Below, piece after piece: positions 1 to 6,966 of a DNA stretch of 64,000 bases. The stretch's first letter is position 1; each line of letters starts with the position of its first letter. Source of the stretch: Phycisphaerae bacterium (GTDB lineage: Bacteria > Planctomycetota > Phycisphaerae > UBA1845 > UTPLA1); contig JAKLKO010000002.1 in NCBI GenBank assembly GCA_023150615.1, forward strand, positions 62,001-126,000, read 5' to 3'. The notes beneath the pieces are model-generated. The model did not search any database. It worked only from the letters and a program-made list of their open reading frames with translations, and was not told the DNA's origin. The position numbers and the translations under genes were made by a program.

Positions 1-224
1 GCGAACTGGTTGAACAGAGCCTCGCGATGTGCACGAGCCTCGCGCCGGTGATCGGCTACGACAAGGCGGCCGAGATCGCCAAGGAGGCGCACGCGAGCGG
101 CAAGACGGTGCGCCAGGTCTGCATCGATGAGAAGGTCCTGCCAGCCGAGCGCCTGAATGAGCTGCTGGATCCGTTTGCCATGACGATGCCGAACGAGAAA
201 AACGTCGGGTCCGGCGGCGGGTAG
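1..224 (+). CDS. fumC: Fumarate hydratase class II, C-terminal end (partial)
   Basis: This is the 3' end of a gene cut by the window edge, read from base 3. The roughly 73 visible residues form the class II fumarase C-terminus: a segment with IGYDKAAEIAKEAH, then GKTVRQV, and an end containing LLDPFAMTMP. The enzyme interconverts fumarate and malate in the TCA cycle in the cytoplasm. Aspartase and argininosuccinate lyase belong to the same superfamily, but the tail pattern fits FumC better. It converges with fliM, leaving only 18 bases between the stops. Confidence 0.85.
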   Translation, partial: ELVEQSLAMCTSLAPVIGYDKAAEIAKEAHASGKTVRQVCIDEKVLPAERLNELLDPFAMTMPNEKNVGSGGG

Positions 225-242
225 TCCCGGCGCACGTCGGGG

Positions 243-1250
243 TTAGATGTGATCGTCCGGACCGGCCGGACGCGTGATCCGCAGGGCGCGATGCTGCCGG
301 TGCTGTCCGAGCTGCGCGCGGAACTTCGGGCGCCCCTCGACCAGCAGGATCAGATCGCTGTGGGCGCTCTTGTCCGTCATGATGATGTCACCCGGGCTGA
401 GCGAGAGCAGCTCGCTGCACGTGATGGTCGCCTCCGCGAGGTGGGCACAGAGGTTGACGCGGGCGCGCGTGAGGCTGCTCGTGACGCGGCGGATCTGATC
501 GTGGCTCGATCCGCGGCGGCTGTACGCCAGCCAGCTCTGCGCTGCCAGCTTGGCCATCACCGGTTCGATGACATTGAAGGGCAGGCAGAGGCTCATCGTC
601 CCGCCGCGCGGTCCCATCTTGATCTCGAACCCGACGACGACGACGACCTCGTTCGGCGCGACGATCTGCACGAGATGCGGATTGCTCTCCGTCTCGCCCA
701 GCTCGAACTTCACCTCGGCCAACTCGGACCAGACCTCTGACAGCGTTGTGAGCGCGCGGCCGGTGATGCGCTCGACGAGGCGCTGCTCGAGCGGCGTCAT
801 CGGTCGTTGCGGAATGAAGACCTCCGCCTTGCTGCCGCCGAGGAGCCGGTCGATGATCGGGTAGACGATCAGCGGGCTGAGCTCGAGGCACATCTGACCT
901 TCGAGCGGGGGGGCGCGAAGCACGTTGAAGCACGTGGGGCTGGGCAGCGAGTGGATGAACTCGCTGTAGGTCAGTTGTTCGGTCGTCGCGACGCGGACTT
1001 CGACGATGGTCCGCAGAAAGGCCGACAGCGATGCGCCGAAGTTGCGGGCAAACGTCTCGTGGATCGTCTCGAGCGCCCGCATCTGGTCCTTGCTGACGCG
1101 CTCGGGCCGCTTGAAGTCGTAGTCTTGGACGACGAACTGGCTTTCCGTGCCGAGGTCGTTCCGGCTGGACGAATCGTCGGCGTCGCCATCCCGGTCGGAA
1201 ACCGCCGACAACAGGGCGTCGACCTCGCGTTGGTCCAGGACTTCCGCCAC
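243..1250 (-). CDS. fliM: Flagellar motor switch protein FliM
   Basis: 335 residues, the usual FliM length. The N-terminus (VLDQREVDALLSAV) matches the family segment that binds CheY-P. The middle is the CheC-like FliM domain, including LLGGSK, and the C-terminal part (about residues 250-330) is the SpoA/FliN-like domain. FliM is part of the cytoplasmic C-ring and controls rotation direction. The start is a GTG at 1250 with no clear ribosome site. No other switch gene (fliN, fliG) lies beside it in the window. The next flagellar genes are 56 kb away. Confidence 0.93.
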   Translation of the reverse strand: MAEVLDQREVDALLSAVSDRDGDADDSSSRNDLGTESQFVVQDYDFKRPERVSKDQMRALETIHETFARNFGASLSAFLRTIVEVRVATTEQLTYSEFIHSLPSPTCFNVLRAPPLEGQMCLELSPLIVYPIIDRLLGGSKAEVFIPQRPMTPLEQRLVERITGRALTTLSEVWSELAEVKFELGETESNPHLVQIVAPNEVVVVVGFEIKMGPRGGTMSLCLPFNVIEPVMAKLAAQSWLAYSRRGSSHDQIRRVTSSLTRARVNLCAHLAEATITCSELLSLSPGDIIMTDKSAHSDLILLVEGRPKFRAQLGQHRQHRALRITRPAGPDDHI

Positions 1251-1439
1251 GATAACTATTTTCCAAACAAGAAGTTATGGTCGGCCACCGATCGGCCGGC
1301 TATCGGTTTATCGGACAGCCTCTGCGGCCCGCTTGAACCGACCGGTCGAGCCGGTGGGGCGACCCAGGAATAAACGGCGCCCGGCGGCCAATATCAGGCT
1401 GTCCGCGAGAAGTCGCGGCTCGAGAACGGGAGTCGATCC

Positions 1440-2090
1440 ATGAGAGAGCAATATCACTACGGTTCGCAGCGGATGTCCTTCCTGACGGCAATCGTCCTCG
1501 GCGGTTCAGCCACGCTGATCACCGCGATCCTGTGCGGAACCGCCTTGGTCGGCCTCGGCCTTCGCACGCTCGACAAGAAGACCCGTGATGCGGGCGGGTT
1601 CGTCAAGGCGGTCGTCGAGAGTTTGCCCGAAATACGCGACTCTCTCCCGGCGGTCCTGGCCGACGTGATCAGCGATGAGCGCCGGCCGGATTACGTCTCA
1701 AACGTCAAGGTTTCCGCGCGGCTCGTGGCGGATGACGGCGAGCGTGGCTGGTACCAGCCCGTGATCGAGATTCGCAACGAAGGCACGGAAGTGATCTCCA
1801 TGCTGGCACTGCGCACCGTGCTCGTGAACAAGAATGGTGATCCGATCAGCGAATGGACGGAGTACGCGGCGACGCCGTTCGCGGCGCCGGATAAGGACCT
1901 TCGCGGGCCGTTGATGCCCGGAGCGGTGCGACACGTTCTCACGCGACGTGCGAGCCGAAGCGGCGATCGATCGGTCAACTGCGAAGTCGCCGAGCTACGC
2001 GTGTGGCAGAACACGCGACCGGCGTCTCCGTCGAGCGCCCGGGCGGACGGCCTCGACGACGGCGAACACACAATGGCGCGTTCACAATAA
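1440..2090 (+). CDS. Hypothetical protein with N-terminal membrane anchor
   Basis: 216 residues, not recognised. A hydrophobic helix at about residues 12-37 (starting MSFLTAIVLGG) is followed by a charged stretch (LDKKTRD). The soluble remainder has a beta-rich segment around VIEIRNEGTEVISMLALR that resembles a FxLYD/immunoglobulin-like extracellular fold. I keep the first ATG because CGGGAG lies just upstream, but Met12 at 1473 would also leave an intact anchor. Likely a membrane-anchored envelope protein. The gene starts 189 bases from the divergent fliM start. Confidence 0.6.
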   Translation: MREQYHYGSQRMSFLTAIVLGGSATLITAILCGTALVGLGLRTLDKKTRDAGGFVKAVVESLPEIRDSLPAVLADVISDERRPDYVSNVKVSARLVADDGERGWYQPVIEIRNEGTEVISMLALRTVLVNKNGDPISEWTEYAATPFAAPDKDLRGPLMPGAVRHVLTRRASRSGDRSVNCEVAELRVWQNTRPASPSSARADGLDDGEHTMARSQ

Positions 2091-2137
2091 TGACGAATTG
2101 CTGATCTCCTTTTCGACAGCAGCGCCGACGCGTCGCA

Positions 2138-2166
2138 TTGACGCGTTCGGCCTGCTCCGTTACAGT
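2138..2166 (+). promoter_or_regulatory. Candidate sigma70-type promoter
   Basis: TTGACG at 2138-2143 and TACAGT at 2161-2166 are separated by 17 bases (5/6 and 4/6 matches to consensus). Transcription would begin near 2173, upstream of the pseudopilin-like gene. This is sequence matching only. Confidence 0.4.
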
Positions 2167-2266
2167 CCCTCGCATGAATCGGGCTCCGGATCGGGAGAGT
2201 GCTCCGCCGGGGCCCGTTTGCGTTTCGGAGCCGCGGCCTTTGATGCGCCGATGCGAAGTCGCTGAT

Positions 2267-2866
2267 ATGCGTGGCCGCCGAATCGCCCGCGCAATCGCAA
2301 AGGTCGAGATCGTCGCGCTCATCGCCGCGATCGCGGCCATCGCCTGGCTGCTTGTGCCCGGCTGGATGTCGCAGCGCCGCGAGTCGCGGCGCGTCGAATG
2401 CCTCGCGAACCTCGAGCGGATCGGGCAGGGCCTCGAGCGCTACATACAGCACTCGGGCGGGCGCTGGCCGCACGTCGCGAAACTCCCGTCGGCCGAGTAT
2501 CACGCACCCCCGTGGCCGGGATTGCCCGCGGTGCTCGGTCCATACGTCGGCGGCGATTCGTCGCTATTTCGTTGTCCCGCCGATTCGCGCCTGCTTGCGG
2601 AGATCAGCCCGTTGCGCAAGAAGTTTGCGGCGCGAACGACGTACTTCGAGACGGAGGGAACGAGCTACGAGTGGGTGTTGCAGGAGCTTTATGCCGGCCA
2701 GCCCGTCGGCAAGGATGTGCTGAGCCGCGCGGGGAGCCTCGGGCTGGGGCCGGCGGATCAGCCGGTCATCTGGGAGTTCGAGCCGTTTCATGCGGCCGCG
2801 GATAATCGGGACGCACTGAATATCCTCTACGCGGATTTCAAGGCCCGCGCAGGCCGGCGTCGATAG
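2267..2866 (+). CDS. Degenerate type II pseudopilin-like protein
   Basis: About 199 residues from the ATG at 2267. The open frame continues upstream to 2138, but a good promoter overlaps that part, so the longer start is unlikely; ATG 2174 is another option. The N-terminal hydrophobic helix (IAKVEIVALIAAIAAIAWLL) aligns with the pseudopilin pattern FTLIE with the conserved Glu at +5, but the processing Gly and Phe are replaced by Ala and Ile. After the helix comes a short basic stretch with RRVECLANLERIGQGL, as in planctomycete DUF1559/type II secretion-like proteins, where small residues are derived from serial prepilin domains. A CPADS motif occurs near the middle. Probably membrane-anchored; function unknown. 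Confidence 0.6.
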   Translation: MRGRRIARAIAKVEIVALIAAIAAIAWLLVPGWMSQRRESRRVECLANLERIGQGLERYIQHSGGRWPHVAKLPSAEYHAPPWPGLPAVLGPYVGGDSSLFRCPADSRLLAEISPLRKKFAARTTYFETEGTSYEWVLQELYAGQPVGKDVLSRAGSLGLGPADQPVIWEFEPFHAAADNRDALNILYADFKARAGRRR

Positions 2867-2928
2867 ACCGGATGCGGATTGGGGCCCGTCCAGGGCAACG
2901 CAATCGTGATGTCGGAAGCGAGGAGACG

Positions 2929-3639
2929 TTGACTCAGAGCGATTCGGCAAGTGGGGTCCGTTCGGCGTCGTCGGCCGGTCGTCACCGCGCGCGTCGGGTC
3001 GGGACGTCGCTGGGGATCCTCCTGGTCTTCAGCGCGTGCGGATACTGGGTTTTCGATCGGACGATGACGCCCGCCGTGCCGCGACTCGACTCGGCGTCGG
3101 TGGCGGAGGTGGTGTCGTTTGTCGTCGATCGGCGAGGCCTGATGCGGATGTCGCGGTATGAGCAGGAGGAGTTCCTCGATTCGTGGAAGAAGTACTATTC
3201 CGACGATGCGCGGCAACGGGCGCTCAAGCAGCACCTGGATCAGTGCGATGAATCGACACTACGCGACCTGCGAGACGTCCTGTTCCGAGTCTCAAAGCGC
3301 ATGTTCCTCACGGACGCGCAGGAGTACCTGCGCATCAAGCACGATTCGACCCGGGCGTACGCGTTTCTCGCGGACCGGCTGGCGCGCTTTGCGGCGGAGG
3401 CGGCCTGGCTGAAGGGCTATGGCGATCCGGCGAAGGACTTGTCGGTCGCGATTGGGACGGGCGCGCCCCGGAACCCCGAGGAATGGTCGAACTGGATCGT
3501 CCGCGAGACGACGCCGGAGGAGCGCGTGCTCGGAGAGCAGTACCTCGAGGCGATCAAAAACGTCCGCGAGCAGGAGAAGCGGCGGCGCAGCGCCGCGGCG
3601 CCGGCCTCCGGACCGGCGGCCAGTGCGCGCGGCCCGTAG
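2929..3639 (+). CDS. Hypothetical single-pass membrane protein
   Basis: 236 residues from a TTG at 2929, chosen because AGGAG ends 3 bases before it. The frame can be extended to an ATG at 2872, which lacks a ribosome site. A Ser/Arg-rich start precedes one hydrophobic helix (VGTSLGILLVFSACGYWVF). The remaining part is charged and probably helical, and ends in an Ala/Pro/Arg-rich tail. No catalytic motif is visible and I do not recognise the family. It follows the pseudopilin-like gene by about 60 bases on the same strand, so the two may be co-transcribed. Confidence 0.5.
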   Translation: MTQSDSASGVRSASSAGRHRARRVGTSLGILLVFSACGYWVFDRTMTPAVPRLDSASVAEVVSFVVDRRGLMRMSRYEQEEFLDSWKKYYSDDARQRALKQHLDQCDESTLRDLRDVLFRVSKRMFLTDAQEYLRIKHDSTRAYAFLADRLARFAAEAAWLKGYGDPAKDLSVAIGTGAPRNPEEWSNWIVRETTPEERVLGEQYLEAIKNVREQEKRRRSAAAPASGPAASARGP

Positions 3640-3702
3640 GGGCTGTGCGGGCGCGTCGCACGCAAGCCGAAGTACCCTCAATCCGCGCGTCGAAATCGGA
3701 CG

Positions 3703-4656
3703 ATGACGATCGGGGGATCGGAACGATCCGAGATGGCGTCTGCTGCGATTTCCACCGCTGACACCGTGCGACAAATGCCTGGCGCGGCCGCGCCGCGGCA
3801 TCGTGCGACCGGATGCTCGTTGGTCGAGAATTCGCGTACCCACGCCTTGACCGTCGATCTCGAAGATTGGGGTGTCGCCGTCATGGGACCGGACCGGCCC
3901 GTGACGGATCGCGTCGTAAGGAACACGCACGTCGTGCTCGATCTGCTGGCGTCGCACGGCATTCGCGCGACGTTCTTCGTGCTCGGCCGGGTTGCCGAGG
4001 CCTTTCCATCGTTGATACGTACTGTGCACGCGGAAGGGCACGAAATCGCCAGCCACGGATACGGCCATGAGTCGCTCGGCCGCCTCACGCCGCAGTCGTT
4101 CCGGGAGGACGTTGCTCGCAGCGCCGCCGTCCTCGCAGACGTCGTCGGCGAACGGCCCGTGGGTTATCGCGCGCCCGCGTTTTCCATTGTCGATTCCACG
4201 CGCTGGGCCGGACCGATCATGGCGGAATTGGGTTTTCGCTACAGCTCGAGCATCTTTCCGTTTCGCGGCTCACGTTACGGTATCGCGGATGAGCCGCCCG
4301 GGATTCACCGCTGGCGGGAGTGCGATCTGATCGAGGTTCCGCCGGCCACGGTGGTCGCGCTGGGGCGCCGCTGGCCGGTCGCGGGCGGCGGGTATTTTCG
4401 ACTGTTGCCGGGCGCGGTGGTACGCGCGGCCGTCCGTCGGGCCCAACGCGAACGACGGTCGTTCGTCGCGTACCTCCATCCGTATGAATTGGATCCGCCC
4501 GAGATGGTCGATTTGCGCGCGGCGGGCTGGCACATCCCCTGGAAGCGTCGCGTGACGCAGGCGATGTTCCGCACGCGGATGTATCGCCGACTCGCGGCGC
4601 TTCTGAAGGCGCACCGATTTGCGCCGATTCGGGACGTGATTGCCGATTGGCTATAA
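3703..4656 (+). CDS. Polysaccharide deacetylase (NodB homology domain)
   Basis: Up to 317 residues. NodB motifs are present in order: the catalytic Asp in LTVDLEDWG, the metal-binding HxxxH as SHGYGH, the RAPAFS motif, and a late YLHPYELD. The layout, with a short N-terminus and the DxEDW motif, is closest to the PEP-CTERM/XrtA-locus and DUF3473-type deacetylases that act on exported polysaccharide. No signal peptide is seen, so it may act in the cytoplasm or at the membrane. The start is uncertain: ATG 3703 or ATG 3733, neither with a clear ribosome site. A NusG paralogue follows after 9 bases. Confidence 0.82.
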   Translation: MTIGGSERSEMASAAISTADTVRQMPGAAAPRHRATGCSLVENSRTHALTVDLEDWGVAVMGPDRPVTDRVVRNTHVVLDLLASHGIRATFFVLGRVAEAFPSLIRTVHAEGHEIASHGYGHESLGRLTPQSFREDVARSAAVLADVVGERPVGYRAPAFSIVDSTRWAGPIMAELGFRYSSSIFPFRGSRYGIADEPPGIHRWRECDLIEVPPATVVALGRRWPVAGGGYFRLLPGAVVRAAVRRAQRERRSFVAYLHPYELDPPEMVDLRAAGWHIPWKRRVTQAMFRTRMYRRLAALLKAHRFAPIRDVIADWL

Positions 4657-4665
4657 TGCCGCCGA

Positions 4666-5220
4666 ATGTTCAACGCGTCGCCGATCACCGAACCGGTCCG
4701 CGAGTTTGAACGGATCATCGCGGTCCGGCCCGCTGGGCGTTGGTGGGTGGCGCACACGCGCTCGCGCCACGAGAAAGTCCTCGCCGAGCACCTCGACCGG
4801 CTCGGGATCGCGTGCTACCTGCCGCTGTGCCGGCGCGTCACGCGGAGTCGCCGGACCCGACGCATCTCGCGCTCCGAGGTTCCCGTCTTTCCGGGATACC
4901 TTTTCTTCGTCGGGGACGACGAGCAGCGCCACCGCGCGATGTCGACCAACCACATCGCCCAGACGATCGCCGTATCCGATCAGACGACTCTGATTCACCA
5001 GTTGCTTCAGGTCGATCGGGCGCTGCGATCGGGTGAGCCCATCACGCGAAGCGCTCGGCTGGCCGCAGGCGACGCGGTGCGGGTCATCGCCGGCCCCCTT
5101 CACGGTCTGGAAGGCGTCGTGGTCCGCTGGCGATCACGCGTAAGAGTCGTGCTGAACGTCGAAACGCTGGGACAGTCCGTTTCGATCGAGGTCGATGCCG
5201 ATACGGTGGAGCGTGTCTGA
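4666..5220 (+). CDS. NusG-family specialised antiterminator (UpxY/RfaH-like)
   Basis: 184 residues. The N-terminal NGN domain carries the WWVAHTRSRHE and VPVFPGYLFF signatures of NusG/RfaH proteins. The C-terminal KOW segment reads GDAVRVIAGPLHGLEGVVV. It binds RNA polymerase and modifies elongation. Paralogues of this type usually control long polysaccharide or secondary-metabolite operons, which fits the deacetylase immediately upstream. A perfect TATAAT overlaps the end of the deacetylase (4652-4657), eight bases before the ATG, so a leaderless transcript is possible. Housekeeping nusG normally sits beside secE and rplK, which are absent here. Confidence 0.83.
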   Translation: MFNASPITEPVREFERIIAVRPAGRWWVAHTRSRHEKVLAEHLDRLGIACYLPLCRRVTRSRRTRRISRSEVPVFPGYLFFVGDDEQRHRAMSTNHIAQTIAVSDQTTLIHQLLQVDRALRSGEPITRSARLAAGDAVRVIAGPLHGLEGVVVRWRSRVRVVLNVETLGQSVSIEVDADTVERV

Positions 5221-5394
5221 GTCAGCGCGGACGACGCGCACTTGCGTAGTCGCCATCATCGCGGTGGTTTGCGAACTCAGCGGATGCCGTCCAACAACGC
5301 TGGGCGTCCGAAGCAATATGGACATCAATGGCGCGACTTGGTTGCGGCTCGCGGATGCCGGGTGGGATCGCGAGGTGGGCGCCGGGCCGGCGAA
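5213..5394 (+). pseudogene. Out-of-frame lipoprotein leader of the L,D-transpeptidase
   Basis: In the frame starting with GTG 5213 there is a typical lipoprotein signal: CVVAIIAVVCELSGC, ending in an LSGC lipobox. It is followed by MDINGATWLRLADAG, which resembles the stretch just before the catalytic domain in this L,D-transpeptidase family. Similarity then stops and continues in the +1 frame (next entry). I read this as the 5' part of the same gene, separated by a one-base frameshift between about 5360 and 5395. A sequencing error in a G run is also possible. The end coordinate is approximate. Confidence 0.5.
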
Positions 5395-5807
5395 TCGAGT
5401 CGGAGTTTCCGTGTTCCACCGCCGCGAACGGGCCGGGCCAGCGCGATGGCTCGAACTGCACGCCGCTGGGATGGCATCGCATCGCGGAGCGAATCGGCGA
5501 CGGCCTGCCGGTCGGCGCGGTGCTGAAGGACCGCCGGTTCACCGGCGAGGTGTGGCGGCCGGCCGACGGCGAATCGCGCGAGATGATCCTGACGCGAATC
5601 CTCTGGTTGCGCGGCTGTGCACCGGGCTTCAATGCGGGGTCGGGTATCGATTCGTACGAGCGCTACATCTACATTCACGGGACGCCGGCCGAGTCGCGGC
5701 TCGGAACTCCGGCGTCATACGGTTGCGTCCGGCTTGCAAATCGCGACGTGATCCGAGTTTTCGATCGTGCAGCGGTCGGCACACCGGTCCTGATTACGTC
5801 CTGGTAA
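5328..5807 (+). CDS. L,D-transpeptidase catalytic domain (YkuD family)
   Basis: From ATG 5328, 159 residues. Family signatures are strong: FPCSTAANGPGQRDGSNCTP, then PLGWHRI near the start of the domain, a conserved ILTRILWLRG stretch, and the catalytic block with His in YIYIHGTPAE and Cys in SYGCVRLAN. The enzyme makes or anchors peptidoglycan cross-links outside the cytoplasm, so an export signal is expected. None is present in this frame, and there is no other in-frame start after the TAG at 5247. The missing signal is found in the overlapping frame upstream, hence the frameshift interpretation. Confidence 0.75.
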   Translation: MARLGCGSRMPGGIARWAPGRRIESEFPCSTAANGPGQRDGSNCTPLGWHRIAERIGDGLPVGAVLKDRRFTGEVWRPADGESREMILTRILWLRGCAPGFNAGSGIDSYERYIYIHGTPAESRLGTPASYGCVRLANRDVIRVFDRAAVGTPVLITSW

Positions 5808-5828
5808 CGTACGATCGCAATCATCGCG

Positions 5829-6761
5829 TCACAATCGGATGCCCGAGAGCTGCGCCGTGTAGAGGATTGTCCCGCCGGCGTCGGTGAATTCCACCGTTCC
5901 GGAGATCGTATCCGCGTTGACGACGAGGCGGGCGCTCACGAAGCCGATTTCGACGGCGAAGGTCGTCCGGGCCGTGGGCCGAAAGACACCCGCGGCGCCG
6001 CTCGCGATGGCCAGACCGTGCCCATCGCCGAGAATCGAGATTTCGTTGATCAACTGCCGCACCGTGACGATGTCGGTTGGGATCCCGGCACGGGTCGCGG
6101 CGGTCTGGAACTGAAGCGCTCCCGTCGCGCGGGTGTTCATCGTTGGAAGCGCATCCGTCGCCATCGTGACCACCAGCGCGTTGGTGCCGGAGTACACTGC
6201 CGGCCGCGGCGCGATCTCGATCGTCGCCGGCTGTGCGAAGCTTTCCGAGCCCGAGGCGTCAATCACTTGGCCGGTGATCGTTACGTCGAAGCGACCGACG
6301 ACGAGATTGTCGGGCGTCCCTGTGCCGGGATTCGTCGAGGGATCGATGGGCGGCGGGGGCGGCGTCGTGACGGTTCGAGTGACGCGGACGTCGGAGTAGA
6401 AAAAGCCGTCGCTGGCGATGATCCGAAACGCGTACGTGCCGTCGGACGGAATGTCGAGGAGGATGTTCATCGCGCCGCCAACGCGGAACGACGATCGTTC
6501 GACGGCCACGGGGCCGGACACCTGCTCGTACGTAATCACCAAACCGTTGCCGTCGAGGTCGATGGCGTTCGCCTGAAGCTGGAGCTGCCGCAGGCTGTTC
6601 TGTAGCAGGGCGTAGGCAACGAAGACCGGAGGGCGGTTCGCCCCCGGCCCGCCGAACCCAGGAATCGTCAGGCTCGGCAACGCGCCGGGCGTGCCACAGC
6701 CGACGTGCAGCAGTAACAGCATCGCAAGCACGGCGCTCGCGCGTGGCTTTCCCCGCCTCAT
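5829..6761 (-). CDS. Hypothetical lipoprotein with cadherin/Ig-like segment
   Basis: 310 residues from ATG 6761, chosen because a GA/GGGG-rich ribosome-site-like stretch precedes it; an in-frame GTG at 6782 is the alternative. A signal segment (AVLAMLLLLHVGC) ends in a lipobox-like Cys. Next comes a segment like Ig or PKD-type domains (NRPPVFVAY, DLDGNGLVITYEQVSGP, and DGTYAFRIIASDGFFYSD). A Pro-rich linker leads to a C-terminal beta-rich part. Likely exported and lipid-anchored. No enzyme motif is visible. Confidence 0.65.
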   Translation of the reverse strand: MRRGKPRASAVLAMLLLLHVGCGTPGALPSLTIPGFGGPGANRPPVFVAYALLQNSLRQLQLQANAIDLDGNGLVITYEQVSGPVAVERSSFRVGGAMNILLDIPSDGTYAFRIIASDGFFYSDVRVTRTVTTPPPPPIDPSTNPGTGTPDNLVVGRFDVTITGQVIDASGSESFAQPATIEIAPRPAVYSGTNALVVTMATDALPTMNTRATGALQFQTAATRAGIPTDIVTVRQLINEISILGDGHGLAIASGAAGVFRPTARTTFAVEIGFVSARLVVNADTISGTVEFTDAGGTILYTAQLSGIRL

Positions 6762-6966
6762 TTCCCCGCCCTCGCCGATCACAGGGGATCGGCCCCCGAA
6801 TCAATTGTACGCAGGGTGACTCGCGGACGGCAGGCAGATCCGGAGCCGCACGGCCGATAATCGGGCCGGGGTCATCGGGAGTTGGAATCGTGCTTGCGCC
6901 TCGCGTCGGCGCAGGGGGTTGGGGCCAGGGCAGGGGTTTTCGTCTTGCGGTCGTCCGGCATCGCAA

